Source: Lingula anatina (taxonomy: Eukaryota > Brachiopoda > Lingulata > Lingulida > Lingulidae). Taken from it: 64,000 bases of DNA. Shown here in pieces: positions 49,130 through 61,483 of the stretch. The notes under the pieces are model-generated. The model worked only from the letters and a program-made list of their open reading frames with translations. It was not told the origin of the DNA and made no database searches. The position numbers were made by a program, and so were the translations under genes. Within the stretch, counting starts at the first letter, position 1. Each line of letters begins with the position of its first letter. The stretch lies in contig NW_019774513.1 in the NCBI RefSeq assembly GCF_001039355.2, positions 116,481 through 180,480 of the forward strand. The letters run 5' to 3'.

Positions 49130-50500
49130 CTAATAAAAGCATGTATATTATAAATTGTAAAAAGTGGAAACTCACAGTTAACTCAAAGAAAACTAAAATT
49201 ATGGTATTTAACAAGTCTGGCAAAACCCCCAAAATCAACTTCAATATAATAGTGAAATCTTAGAAGTCACCAATGAATACACATACTTAGGAATCAAACT
49301 GAAGTCAGGTGGATCATTCAAAAGTGCACTCAATGACCTTAAGGACAAAGCAATGAAAGCCAACCTTAAGATAAAACAAACACTATCCTCCACAGCAAAA
49401 AGTCTTATTTACCTTAAACTGAAACTGTTCGAGACATTAATTAATCTATACGGCTGCGAAATTTGGGGACCAACACTCATTGCTAAAAACCTTGACTGTA
49501 TCAAATCTATTATCACATTCCCTTTTGAACATATCCACAACAAATTCTGCAAATCACTACCGGGAATTCAACATAAAAGCAGTTACATGTACATAGCAGC
49601 CAAAGCAGAACTTGGCAGATTTCCACTTACACAAAGTGTACTTAAACAAACAGCAGCATACATGTACCTAAAACGATTTACAGAGGTCCCAGATAGACAA
49701 CTTTTAAAAAGGGTATATCAAAGTGAAACCCTTGAAGTAAAAACAAACGGAAACTGGAGACAGAATATGGACACAATCTACCAAACTTTCCCCCAAACAG
49801 GCGCAGCCTCCAGATAGATAAAAATAATATGAATAAAGCTTTCGGTGACCACTACAAAATGCTATTTTTTAAGGAATTATACAGATAAAATGGACTATGA
49901 AGCTTATGAAGCCGAAAAAAATTTAAATGCCCCCCTAACAAAACAGGAACTCCAGAACCTCGCAAAATTTAGAACGGGGCCCACGATCTAGAAATGCAGG
50001 TGGCAGATTTAAAAAAACCCACCCCTCTACCGTCTGAAAAAATACCGGTAATATGTAGACTTTGCAGACGAGGAGTAGAGGATGAAATACACTTCTTGTT
50101 GCTATATCCCCAATATGGAAATCAAAGAAAGAATCTAAACCAACAATTAGTCCAAAAACCACACTGAACAATACAAATCATTAATGCAAAACAGAAGTCA
50201 TGACACAATACAAAATCTAGCTAGATACATAACATGTAACCAAGAAAGATCTGGTATTCTCTACAAGCCATCACCACCTAATAAATGAGAGAAATATGTA
50301 TGATATTTTAAGGTCAGTAATGTATATGAAAATATAGAAATGTATCAAATAGTATAATTTTCACCCATGATAATGGTTGTATAACAGAATTTACATTTAA
50401 GAATTAACTTATTTCAATATGGTACCTATGTAATTGTTTTGTCATAGCCTTTGTAAAATTGTACTAGAACTAATAAAGATTATCATCATTATTATATCCT
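49130..50500 (+). mobile_element. 5'-truncated, decayed non-LTR retrotransposon (reverse transcriptase C-terminus)
   Basis: Conceptual frames read KKTKIMVFNK, then YTYLGIKL, then (49353-49817) LIYLKLKLFETLINLYGCEI followed by WG, and later CRLC with VEDEIHFLLLYP (about 50055-50110). This is the usual order of the thumb and C-terminal CCHC-like region in L2/CR1/RTE-type ORF2 proteins. The frame shifts at least twice and stops early. The 3' end is AT-rich, with AATAAAG and a TATCATCATTATTAT tail near 50475-50495. The catalytic fingers and palm are lacking, so it is a dead 5'-truncated copy. The exact clade cannot be named by eye. Confidence 0.82.
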
Positions 50501-50700
50501 TTGGGTATATAGTTGTTCATTTAGGAGGAAACAATTTGAAATGACGTGACACAACATAACTGCATGGCGAAATATGAAAATTAGTCTAGTGCTCGGGTGC
50601 TGTATAAAACAGTTTCAGTCACGCCAAAAATAATACTATAAAGTGTAACAAAATTACGTGAAAAAAACATCAAAGCTTATAGATAAACCAATAAAGACAT
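50500..50700 (+). repeat. Dispersed repeat G, copy 1
   Basis: Shares with 58490-58710 the motifs AAATGACGTGACACAACATA, GAAATATGAAAA, TTAGTCTAGTGCTCGGGTG, TTTCAGTCAC, ATACTATAAAGTGTAACA and TTATAGATAAAC, in the same order. It lies just downstream of the retrotransposon remnant, as copy 2 lies downstream of the N gap. Confidence 0.8.
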
Positions 50701-50854
50701 ATATAAATTTTGATGTTAAAAGCACATTGTTCTCCATCAGTTTTCATGCAAGAGCCCATATACCCTGAAATACATTTTTAAAATGCGTTATTTCTTTTGT
50801 CTCCAAAATATACAAATTGATTCAACGCCTTCCTTTTTAAAACAAATGAAAGAT

Positions 50855-52145
50855 ATTCACCCTTGGGTTGCTTAAAGTTAGAATAATTATGATTCATTGT
50901 TATAGCAGAACTAGAAATCTTATCACTCCTTGTTTTGAGTGTCTGAGATCTATCATTTCTGTCAACCTGGACAGTAAATTATCAACACACAAGGTGACAA
51001 TGGCAGTGCTAATATTGGAAATATCTACTTCCCCAATAAACATTTAAAAGACATATTACAAACGATATAATCTTTAATTGTCGATGATGAAACTCTAGTT
51101 AGAATGATAAGCAACAATTTCTGCCAGGGAGTATCAAGTATTTTGTGCTTCACTCAACCCTATTCAGTACAGGTATATACATGCATAATAACTACATGAA
51201 GTACACGTTTTGCATTCGTTTCTTAAATAGTGGGAAAACCGACCCCAAGAATACTGGAAATTGACTTTTTTCCTATTTTGTCCTCTAAAACACCAGTTTC
51301 TTTAGAAATTTTGCAAAAAAGTAATTATTAACTCTAGGGTCATTCCATATCAACTGTTCCAGAGATGGAGTCCTCCGTCACAAAACTTGCTGATTTTAAC
51401 ATATTATGTAGATTTTATAGGGACTAGAAAAATACCTAAAAATTTAGATTGATATCTCAAAGATATACCATCTATTTGTTTAAAAATATTTTAAAGATAT
51501 TCAACATTTGGTCGCTTGAGGTTAGAATAAGTCTGATTTTTCCTTAGAATTCTCATTCAGCAGAACTTTAGAAACCTTATCACGTTTTGTTTTGACTGAC
51601 TGAGATGTCTCTTCTGTCAAGCTGGACAGTAAATTATCAGCACACAAATAACCAATGACATTGCTAACATAAGAAATATCTTCTTTATCACCCTATAACA
51701 TTAGAAAATACATATTAAAAGCTATGGGTTCTTGAAATCTCGATGATGAAGCTTGTAGCAACAATTTCTGCAAGAGGAACATATACTTATCAAGTATTTT
51801 GAGCCTAACCCAACCCTATTAAGTACATGCATATACATGCATCAACAATTTTAGTAACTACACGTACATGTCCAAGAATACTTATAGCTCAAATTTCTCC
51901 CCAGAAATGAATTTTTCGTCCCATTTTGCCTCTCAAATCATCTGTTCCTTTAGACATTTTCTAAAAATGTTATTTACCTTTGGGTAATTCCATATAATCT
52001 CTTCCAGTGATAGTACCCTCGGTCAAGATTTTAAAAAAATTCTGACGTATTTTGCAGTTATCATAGGGACTGGAAAGAAAAAAATATAAATTTTAGATTG
52101 ACATCTCAAAGATATATCATCCCTCGTTTTTTTATAATAAAAAAA
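50855..52145 (+). repeat. Two tandem copies of the ~650-bp repeat family F
   Basis: Units at about 50855-51495 and 51496-52145, with landmarks such as GTCTGAGATCTAT/GACTGAGATGTCT, GACAGTAAATTATCA, TATAGGGACTAGAAAAA and AAAGATAT. Their spacing is about 650 bp. Confidence 0.8.
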
Positions 52146-53060
52146 TATTCACCCTTTGGTAGCTTACCTTAAATATTAATTGATGAAAATCTATTTTCAT
52201 GAAATATTTCAAATAGATAAATCTTGAGTTCCATTTTATAAGTAGCCGAAGAGTCTATCCAACGCAATGAAAGTTGCAGTAAATTCATTTCCAAGATGCA
52301 GCAACTTTAAAAGAACTGCCACCATATGTGACAAGTCGACCCTTACACGATGATAAAAGTGAATGGTCGAAAGAGGGTAAATGGCAGGGGATAGGGTAGT
52401 AAATTGATACAAAATCGTATAAATATAATGAAGACCAGTTGTAATAAGCAGCATGTGCGTTTAGGTAAAATTTAAAAAAGAATCCGTGCTTTTTATTGAA
52501 GCAAATTAAATTGTTTGAGTATAGGGGTAATGTGACTGTCACCAGGTGTGCGGGTAAAACCTCGAGCAGAGATATTTTGAATAAGTTGCAGGCGTTTCAG
52601 TTTTTCTTGTGAACATCCATAAACAAGAAAAATGCAGTAGTCTATTCGAGAATAGCAGCTGTAGAGGAGTCACTTGGATGGAAGCTGAATGAAGCATTGT
52701 TTCTGATGTAAAACTTGCATGGCTTAGAAATTTGCGATATTTGTTTATCCATAGAATGAGAAGTTTCCACGTACACACCAAGGTTTTTGCATAAGATGTT
52801 TTTACCACACTTTCATCTTGATACTGAAAGTTTCTGCAATGTTCAGCTGATTCATTCTCAAAGCAGAACTTGAGAAATCTTATCACTCCTTGTGTTGAGT
52901 GACTGAGATCTGTATTTTCTGTCAAGCTCGACAGTAAATGATCACAATACGAAGTAACAAGGACAGTCCTTACATAAGAAATATATATTTACCAAACTTA
53001 AAACGTGAAGTACACTTGCTTTGTATTCGTTTTCAAAAGTTGTGAAATTACTAATAGCTC
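52146..53060 (+). repeat. Partial family F copies
   Basis: 52146-52410 matches the unit's tail (GTTCCATTTTA, AATGAAAGTTGCAG, GTAAATTGATACAA) and 52850-53060 matches the head (TCACTCCTTGTGTTGAGTGA, TCTGTCAAGCTCGACAGTAA). 52410-52850 between them is unique non-coding sequence. Confidence 0.65.
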
Positions 53061-53277
53061 AAATTTCCCATCAGAAATGGAGTTTCCACCCAAACCCAAT
53101 ATAGAGGTCACATGCATGCTCTTAAAAAATATTTAGTGCACAGATTGCAAACTGTTTCGTTAATTTAGTGTCCCACATTAAGAAGTTTGCATCAAAATTT
53201 CACTATCCTGGAACTATTAATAATAAAAAATAATCCATTGTCTAACCCCCCAAAATGACATGCGTTTGTTAAGATAC

Positions 53278-53395
53278 TCCATAGTATATTACCACTTCAT
53301 AGGTTAAGAATTACTACTTCGTGATAGAAGGCGACTTCATTGGTTAAAAAATAAGGACCCTTAGGAGACTTCGTAGTATATTACCACTTCATGGT
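53278..53395. repeat. Short direct repeat
   Basis: ATAGTATATTACCACTTCAT occurs near 53281 and again, as GTAGTATATTACCACTTCAT, about 90 bp downstream. Confidence 0.7.
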
Positions 53396-53510
53396 ACATT
53401 GTATCCAAACATGTTTCAGTTCTGGTTGGATGTGGAAATTAGGCGTAAAGGTCGATATGATGTTTCATTCTAGACCATGATTTTGAGAGTGACGCGTGTA
53501 TTTGCAATGG

Positions 53511-53538
53511 GGTGTGTGTGTGTGTGTGTGTGTGTGTG
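53511..53538. repeat. (GT)n microsatellite
   Basis: About 13 GT units. Confidence 0.95.
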
Positions 53539-53539
53539 G

Positions 53540-54479
53540 GGAGTAACATTACTCACTCACATGATAGTGCGTATTTTATCTCGTTGGAGTTTAATGAAGC
53601 TGTTATTTTCAGATGTTCTCGTAGATACCCGTGAGATTAACTTCTATAATAAATGTACTTTATTTCAAGAGTTCCGGTCCAGTGACGGAAAGCATAAAGC
53701 TAGTTTTTTGTTTTACCCATTTAGTTTTGAGATTTTTCAGATTTCAGGACGATTAAAAACTGACAATATTTGGACGTTGAATCATGGCGGGTCTAAGGCA
53801 CTAGATGTATGAGACAAATGAAGAGTATAAATAAACACATTCCCTGCCTTTAAACTAGGGCATAAAACTGACCATGTGTGATTTGATTGACGGCGCAGGT
53901 TTATAGATATGGCTAGTACACAGTAGCAGGAATGTATGTCTTTCTGTAGGTAGAGAACTATACTAGGCAGAGAGTTTTTAATTTTGCTCCACACTAGGTG
54001 TACATTAATATCTTTAACAAACCGTCTATTCCATTATTCGTGTTATAGAAGTATCTCTTTTGTAACTATGACATAAATGTTATGACTTGCAATAACAAGC
54101 TGTCAAAATAGGCTTTTCTATTGATATGCAACATAAATGTTTCGAATATACCTCGGTCGTTTAAAAAGATTGACCTCCTGGCCTATATACTTAATGAAAA
54201 CGCTTAAGGTCGGAAAGTCTGAAAACTGAATGATTTGAAACGGTCAACTGTCCAGATAGATGTTGGGGAGAATGAAATGCTGGGGATTCATAAAACTGGT
54301 GTAGAGCTGCATTTTGCAACTGCAACGCATTTTGCAACCAAAGAAAATCGTGAAAACGAATTTTTCAACCGGAACGCATTTTGCAACCAGAAATTTTTCT
54401 TAGTCAATACATAGCTAGTGTGAAGTTCTATAGAGGCAGAATTGGAATGGGGACGGGGTTGTCTTGGCTAGGTACGCTT
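53540..54479. other. Non-coding, no gene seen
   Basis: A small repeat of GCATTTTGCAAC occurs at about 54310-54390. Nothing else is recognised. Confidence 0.4.
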
Positions 54480-55160
54480 TTATTGGTCAAGCTTTTCCTG
54501 TGGTGGACAATTTATTATATACATGCATAATCTATTTCACATTGTTACTTCCTAAACCATCATAGTTAGGAACTTGATCCGTCGCGGATTAATAAACCTA
54601 TCATTATAGGGATATAACACGGAATTCAATTGTGACTTGGGGTGTGGTCGACCCTGGGGGTGGTCTATTCTATTCGTATTTTATGCTAGGAACATGAAAC
54701 GTGGCTACATACCATTTTGAATGTGGAAGGGCACTTCGGATTTTTTTTCTTGGGGGGGGGGGGGTCCTGGGGGCGGTTGAGTCTAATTGACATTGTAATT
54801 CCTGCTATCTACCCTTAGACCAATAAAGCTGGGAACGTAAGGCTATGGGGATGGAAAAATCTGTCTTTGGGGATGTGTATGGGTTCTTCTGGGTTTTTGT
54901 GACATTGGGTGTGGCCGTCCCTGGGGAGGTTGATTTTAAATTTTACATCGTTATTCGTGCTTCTACCCTTACGCCATTACAGTTGGGAACATGAAACCTT
55001 CCTGGCTGATAGGCTTACCATTGAGGATATGCATAGGTTTCCGGAAATTTTAGTATGATATTTTAGGTGTGGCTATCCTGGGGGGTGGTTCATTCTATTT
55101 TTCACAACTTTATTTCTGCCATCTATACCCTTAAATTTTAAGGAACATGAAACGGAAATT
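54480..55160 (+). repeat. Degenerate ~130-160 bp tandem repeats, left arm
   Basis: Several copies of a unit with GGTGTGG.C..CCCTGGGG, then TCTACCCTTA, then GGAACATGAAAC (anchors near 54640, 54765, 54908 and 55067). The same unit occurs in reverse at 55660-56150. Confidence 0.7.
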
Positions 55161-55659
55161 GATGAACCAGTCATTTTTATGAATGTGCATGGGTCCTTGA
55201 GAAATGTAGAGAACAGCAGAAGCACATGCAGAACTAAATTAACTTCCAGCCATATGCATAAATATAGGTCAGGGAATCCAATTAAAAACGAATCCAAGGC
55301 CCCACACACTCGATCAGGAATCCTAGCGTTTAACTGCTGTTGTGTCTTAGCACAAAACAAAATGTTTATTACCCAAGAGCAGTAATTAACATGTGTGTTT
55401 TATGTTAAAGAACAATGGGACTTGGACCCTAGGATTCCTGATAGTATGGGGTCTTGAATGGGTTTTAATTAACTTGACCTATATTCAAGATTACGACTGA
55501 AGGTCTGTTATTTAGTACTGTCTGCTGCTTTCTCTATTTCCCCTTCCTTCCTAACTCGAAAACAGCCATAAGATTCACACATGGTACTAGCTGGGTCGGT
55601 CCAACTCTGCAAGGAATCTTAAGTGCAATCTATTGAATCAGCTTCATTGCCTGACAAAC
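55161..55659. other. Spacer between inverted repeat arms
   Basis: No gene is recognised. Open frames of fewer than 100 codons occur on both strands without motifs. Confidence 0.4.
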
Positions 55660-56150
55660 CACTAATCACTCCACCCCCTGGGGACGGCCACACCCCAAGT
55701 CACACTAATGTAGCCCACCCATGCACCAAAGACTCATGTTCCTAATTCGAATGGTCTAGGGGGAGATGAAATAAATTACGGTAATATATATGTGCACAAT
55801 CCCCAGGGACAGCCACACCCCAGGTCACACAAAAAAATGCCTCTGCACACCCCGACATTTTAGTTTCCTCAACCTAAAGACCTATGGGTATATAGCAGAA
55901 AATACAATTTAAAGATAAAAATCAACCAGCGCTAGGTCACCAAAGTCACCAAAAATCCGAAGGACACGTGCACATTCCTAATGGCAAGTTTAAATATTCT
56001 CATGTTCCTCACTTTAATGGATAGAGGATGCCAGTAACAACGATATAAAAATATATACCCCCCCCCAAAGACTGCAAAGTCCCACTACTAAAGATCTACG
56101 GGTAGGTAGCAGAAATTATGATGTAAAAATTACAATAAACCACAATTACA
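55660..56150 (-). repeat. Degenerate ~130-160 bp tandem repeats, right (inverted) arm
   Basis: CCCCTGGGGACGGCCACACC near 55676, CCCAGGGACAGCCACACCCC near 55802, and ATGTTCCTAA/CATGTTCCTC are the complement of the left-arm unit. Confidence 0.7.
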
Positions 56151-56899
56151 ATCAACCACAATTCTGAATAAATATCAAATTACAAGCCTGTTGATCTCGC
56201 AGATCAACTACGTCAATTAGGCTGCTAAACAACAAGTAGGCCTACCCCCCCCCCCCCTCCGAACGCCTTATTAACAGGTTTCCAAATGCAGACTGTGCCG
56301 CAGATAATACTTTCGGGTTAAATGAGAGCCAGCCAAGGGCACCATTGATCACACCATGAAGGACATTTACAGGTGTAGGACCAGAACAGAGCATCTCGGA
56401 AACCAACACTTGCGCGTGTCTTTCCTCATGGAAAAATTAGTCTTTTCAGAGTGGGACGCGACTTGATCAAGATAATTGTAGAGCACAATTATATACACGA
56501 CCCTCTCTGCTTCTTTTTCAACACTATTATCTATTTATTTATCTTTAATAATTGATTCCTATTTGTTTATTTATCCATCTTATAATCCAGTAACCTACGC
56601 GTAAATTTTCTTTTCATAGCCTGGTTTACCTGATCCATTACTTTTATGCATCAAGCAGATCTGGGAAGGGAGGGCCCAGGGGGTCTGGACCCCATTTTCT
56701 TCAACGCTGACCATAATCTCCCATAATGTACGTCAACAGAACACACATTACCATTTGGGCTCCTTACATAATGTAAAGACAATGTAAAAATTAAAAATTA
56801 AATCAAAATTAAAAGAGTCGTAGATTTTTGTTCTATAAACACATATGTTTTAAATAATTGAATAGAACTTTGATTTAATTCAATTTTAGTTTAGGACAT
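56151..56899. other. Non-coding, no gene seen
   Basis: A poly-C run lies near 56246-56258. Otherwise AT-rich sequence without recognisable features. Confidence 0.4.
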
Positions 56900-57560
56900 T
56901 TCAGCATGTGAAATGCACCTCTGTATTGGGTTTGGATGTTTTTTTTTCCCCATTTTGTCCCCAAAAACACCTGTTCCTCTAGAGATTTTCAAAAAAGCTA
57001 GTATTTATCCTTGGGTCATTTCATATAGACTCATTCAGCAAGGTTTCCTCCGTCAAGATTTTCACATTTTTGTAGATATTGTGGGGACCAGAAAATCCTG
57101 AAAATTAAAGTTGATAGCTCACCTGGTTTTATAGTTACACCAGTGTTAATTGTGCCCAACTAAGGGCTTGGTGTGCCTCCAATGAATCTAGGTCACACCT
57201 AGCTGAGAAAAGCACTAAAACAAAAAATATAAGAATCCCATCACCTTGTAACTTTCATGAATGTATTTTTTCACATTTTAAGAATCCAAGTATTATAATA
57301 AAGTGACTCGAGTAGCCGGTGGTTTTGAGAGACTATGTGCTCTTTATTCCGTTTGTACTAACTCAAGTGTATAATTGATGATGTAAGATCTACATATAAG
57401 ATATAACACGGGCATAAAGTCAAACTACTACATTACAAGTATCACATTAAATGACCTGATATATTCAAAATGTATTACTTACTTTGAAATACCCTTGTAA
57501 TTTTTTTAAAATGAAGGACACCCCACCATCTGAATCTTGTTAACAGTGATAATTATAGGA
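56900..57560 (+). repeat. Family F repeat copy and left arm of a ~3 kb inverted repeat
   Basis: 56910-57120 matches the 3' half of the 650-bp unit (AAAACACCTGTTCCTCTAGA, TTTGTAGATATTGTGGGGAC). 57060-57200 and 57480-57540 are the reverse complement of parts of 59660-60020: GGGCTTGGTGTGCCTC, TCTAGGTCAC, AAAAGCACT and ATGAAGGACACCCCA. Confidence 0.75.
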
Positions 57561-57685
57561 TAATAGGGCTGACACCCATGGGGAGAACACCTTTTGGTAA
57601 TCAAGCTATTGTCCGACGATAACACAGTGAGCAAACATGCATTGTGTTCATGCAACACATTTCATTCATAAAAAAGGGCGGCGCT
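57561..57685 (+). repeat. Repeat edge before the gap
   Basis: TAGGGCTGACACCCATGGGG with AGAACACC matches 49068-49100, the sequence just upstream of the first retrotransposon remnant. A second copy of that mosaic probably runs into the gap. Confidence 0.6.
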
Positions 57686-58296
57686 NNNNNNNNNNNNNNN
57701 NNNNNNNNNNNNNNNNNNNNNNNNNNNNNNNNNNNNNNNNNNNNNNNNNNNNNNNNNNNNNNNNNNNNNNNNNNNNNNNNNNNNNNNNNNNNNNNNNNNN
57801 NNNNNNNNNNNNNNNNNNNNNNNNNNNNNNNNNNNNNNNNNNNNNNNNNNNNNNNNNNNNNNNNNNNNNNNNNNNNNNNNNNNNNNNNNNNNNNNNNNNN
57901 NNNNNNNNNNNNNNNNNNNNNNNNNNNNNNNNNNNNNNNNNNNNNNNNNNNNNNNNNNNNNNNNNNNNNNNNNNNNNNNNNNNNNNNNNNNNNNNNNNNN
58001 NNNNNNNNNNNNNNNNNNNNNNNNNNNNNNNNNNNNNNNNNNNNNNNNNNNNNNNNNNNNNNNNNNNNNNNNNNNNNNNNNNNNNNNNNNNNNNNNNNNN
58101 NNNNNNNNNNNNNNNNNNNNNNNNNNNNNNNNNNNNNNNNNNNNNNNNNNNNNNNNNNNNNNNNNNNNNNNNNNNNNNNNNNNNNNNNNNNNNNNNNNNN
58201 NNNNNNNNNNNNNNNNNNNNNNNNNNNNNNNNNNNNNNNNNNNNNNNNNNNNNNNNNNNNNNNNNNNNNNNNNNNNNNNNNNNNNNNNNNNNNNNN
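57686..58296. other. Assembly gap (611 N)
   Basis: A run of N followed directly by a poly(A) stretch (58297-58318). Apparent frames across it are meaningless. Confidence 0.98.
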
Positions 58297-58489
58297 AAAA
58301 AAAAAAAAAAAAAAAAAACAGATAATTTGTGGAAAATTGTTACTTTTGGTATCGCCTTACATTTTCTGGCCTCAACTGTACGCGTAATGTAAATTGTTGT
58401 ACTAGGTATTATGCATATACATGTAACTATTTTGACCAATAAATGAAGAAGTAAACATTTATGAATATTATATATATATATAAGTAATC

Positions 58490-58710
58490 CATTGGGCATA
58501 TTGGTGTTTATCTAGGGGGGAAACAACTTTTAAATGACGTGACACAACATATCTGCATGCCGAAATATGAAAACTACATTAGTCTAGTGCTCGGGTGTCA
58601 ATAATTAAAAATAGCTGTATAACAGAGTTTCAGTCACTTATAAAAATACTATAAAGTGTAACAGCATTATGTGAAATTAAACCTAAAAGATTATAGATAA
58701 ACTAATAAGT
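58490..58710 (+). repeat. Dispersed repeat G, copy 2
   Basis: Second copy of 50500-50700, with a short insertion (AATAATTAAAAATAGC) in the middle. Confidence 0.8.
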
Positions 58711-58749
58711 GATAGATACAATACGAGTCGCCGAGCTGTACGTGAAATA

Positions 58750-59190
58750 TTACGAGTGTATTGGCGAGCCGCAGGCGCAGGCCAGCTTAAACGTGCTAAA
58801 CTGTCCTCATCTGATCTTGTTCACGTATATCAGAGTTTAATTCGGACCGTGGTTGAATATGCTTGTCCTGTGTGGCACCCTGGATTAACTGGAGAACAGT
58901 GTAAAATAATAGAATCCATCCAGTCAAGGGCACTTAGGGTCATTTTCCCTGTATTAACTTATGTTGATGCTCTAGCCAAAGCAAAACTTATTACATTAAA
59001 AGAGCGCAGAGCTGAATTCTGCAAATCATTCTTTGCAAAAATACAAAATGACACAGAGACTAAGAAATAGCCTGTCAAAGTTTAACATACCAAAAATTAG
59101 AACTGAACGTTTTAAAAACACTTTTATTCCTTTCTCTTTGTTAAACCATAAGTGGTCTAAGTTTTACTTTTAAAATTATTTTGGCCTTTA
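58750..59190 (+). mobile_element. Non-LTR retrotransposon remnant (reverse transcriptase C-terminus)
   Basis: Frame 58756-59070 reads LKRAKLSSSDLVHVYQSLIR, then VVEYACPVWHPGLT, QSRALRVIFP, YVDALAKAKL and LKERRAEFC. This is the thumb region following the catalytic domain of many animal non-LTR reverse transcriptases. After a stop, another frame continues with RFKNTFIPFSLLNHKWS. The catalytic core is absent, so it is a dead fragment. It differs in sequence from the remnant at 49130-50500 and belongs to another family. Confidence 0.85.
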
Positions 59191-59417
59191 TTGTATTTGA
59201 TTATCATTACTCTATCCTCTTTTACACCAACTTTCAGATGCCTGTGCAAAAATTATTTTTATTCACTTATTTTAATTTATCCTTTTTATCCCATTAAGTT
59301 CTGTTCGCATATCCTATATTATACCTGTATATCATTATTTAATTTGTAAATTTTATTCTCACTCCATTTTATGTATAACTTCAACCTTTTTGTTGCCATG
59401 TTTTAATAAACTTATTT

Positions 59418-59468
59418 AAACCACGGCTAACACGTACAACAAAAGGCCAATCAGAGGCCGTGGTTTAA
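59418..59468. repeat. Short inverted repeat
   Basis: AAACCACGGC and GCCGTGGTTT are separated by about 28 bp. Just downstream, GTCGCCGAGCTGTACGTGAA repeats the sequence at 58729-58748. Confidence 0.6.
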
Positions 59469-59659
59469 GCCAGATAAAACACTCGTCGCCGAGCTGTACG
59501 TGAAAATTACTTTGTAAATTTGTAAGTGATAGATACAACACTCATCGCCAACTGTCCTCATCTGAATAAAATCAAAATATGTGAAAATCAACACTTTAAG
59601 TTTGAAGTTCTTAGCCTCCTGTTTTGAATGACATAAAGCAAATATACCTGTCTATTTGG

Positions 59660-60020
59660 TGATATTCATATATAGGTTGGGGTGTCCTTCATTTTGAAGG
59701 AATGGCTAGGAATTCTCAAATAATATATATATGCATTCTGAATACATCAGGTCACTTCAATGTTATGCCTGGATTGCTTACATTTTAGAATATGGAGTCA
59801 TGAAAGTAATAAGGCAACGGGATACACATTTTTTTGTGTCAGTGCTTTTCTTAGCTGCTAGGCATGTAGGTTGCCGTGACCTAGACTCATATGAGGCACA
59901 CCAAGCCCTCAGTTTGGCACAATGAACAGTGACATATCTAAGAAACCAGTTGAGTTATTAATCTATTTTTTAGGATTTTTCTAATCCCTTTCATGTCTAC
60001 AAAATATGTGAAAATCAGCA
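59660..60020 (-). repeat. Right arm of the ~3 kb inverted repeat (family F, inverted)
   Basis: Reverse complement of parts of 57060-57540, including GAGGCACACCAAGCCC, AGTGCTTTTCTTAGCTG, TGGGGTGTCCTTCATTTT and CTACAAAATATGTGAAAATC. The gap and a retrotransposon remnant lie between the arms. Confidence 0.75.
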
Positions 60021-61387
60021 AACTGTTTGACGGTGGGAACCATCGCTGAATGAATTGATATTTAAAAATACTTCCTACCTTACTACATGCATATAACGTG
60101 AATCAGATATTTCGGCCCACCAGCTTTGTTACGTGACTGCATGAAGGTATCCCGCCAAAGTCCTCATGAGCTAATATGCAGTTGAATTGAGGACGTTGGC
60201 TATTGGTGTATACTGTGTTTTCTTACTTTCGCAAACGGTCCTTTATGACGTTTTTAGGGGCGATAGTGTGGTTGCACCTCATGCATTGTATGATATTACC
60301 CTGTTTGCTTCTTTTGTTGATATTCACCAATTCGTCAGTCATGCACAAAACTAACTCTTTTATATCCTTCACTTTTTCTTGGTGCTCAATGCCTGCAGCA
60401 TTCAATAGCAGCATTCAACTCCCTCGACGGAAGTACCCTGTATGTTGTGTTTTGATGTTTGTAATGTAAACCTGTCAATAAGCTGTAGGGAACCTTGTTA
60501 TCCCTACCCATGTTTTATCTCAAGTATTGCTGTCACTGAGGCTTGGGAGAGGGAATATCTCAACCAAGAAGCTTTTTCAGACCTTTATTTTTTTCCAGAT
60601 CACTCCCTCTCCTCCTGTCTTCTACTAATGTCCTCCTGATATATTTTCACATCTATATGTAGTTACACTGTAAAACAGTGTTAGGCTCCTAAACACATTT
60701 CCAAGTGCCTGTTATGTCTCGTTTTTTCAACGCGTTTCGTTGCTGACCACGTTTATCTCCGAAACCTGTTTAGCAGTATGACGCGTTTTACGGCCAAATA
60801 TATGAAAGGTGTATGTGTTTAGCTTTCAGTACATGGCATTAAGTACATACCCTTACGGTTCCAACGGTTTTAGCCTATTATTACTATCCATGTATCCATC
60901 TATAACAGAATACCGTAAACTATCCACATCATTAACTTTACTCAATTACATATACAGCAGGACTTATGTGTTTGTGTTAGTTGATCTTGCAAGGAAGTTT
61001 ATTATAGAATGTATTTCTTAAAAACAAGTTGGGGAAATTCACTTGTTCACTATTGGCGAAATGAAAAATGGAACATCATGGTGGGGTATTCAATATAATA
61101 GTTTATTTAAGCTTTCGATCATCACATGCTGGTTATTGCGAAAATGATAATCCGAAGATTCTACATTTTGCACCGCTCTGGTCACCGACTTACCCAAAGC
61201 CCAATTTGGAATTATACAGCTAAATGTAGTTCAAACAGCGTAAGAAGTCTTTTGGTTATTTATAAAAAAGAGTTTTCTAAACAAAAAAAAAAAAAAAATG
61301 CTTTTTCAAGAATGTTATAAAAACGCTGAAAAAAAGATATCGTTATAATAAATTTTTGTAAACTAGGATATCATTTTGGATGGAGTT
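60021..61387. other. Non-coding, no gene seen
   Basis: Several short frames on both strands are present, none with a recognisable motif. A poly(A) run lies at about 61283-61298. Confidence 0.4.
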
Positions 61388-61483
61388 AAAACATTTATAA
61401 CGTTACCATAACGTTATCATAATGTTGTTTTGTAACCAGTAACATAACCATCTGATAGCGTCATGAAAACGCTATGTGTTATC
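61388..61483. mobile_element. MITE, family D, half-preserved
   Basis: TTATAACGTTACCATAACGT with TATCATAATG at the left, and GCTATGTGTTATC at the right. The right terminus is eroded. Confidence 0.5.

Noticed and set aside
57637-58499. Long open frames of about 250 codons on both strands
   Set aside because: Almost all codons fall in the run of N; the frames are artefacts of the gap. The same holds for the frame at 3076-3387.
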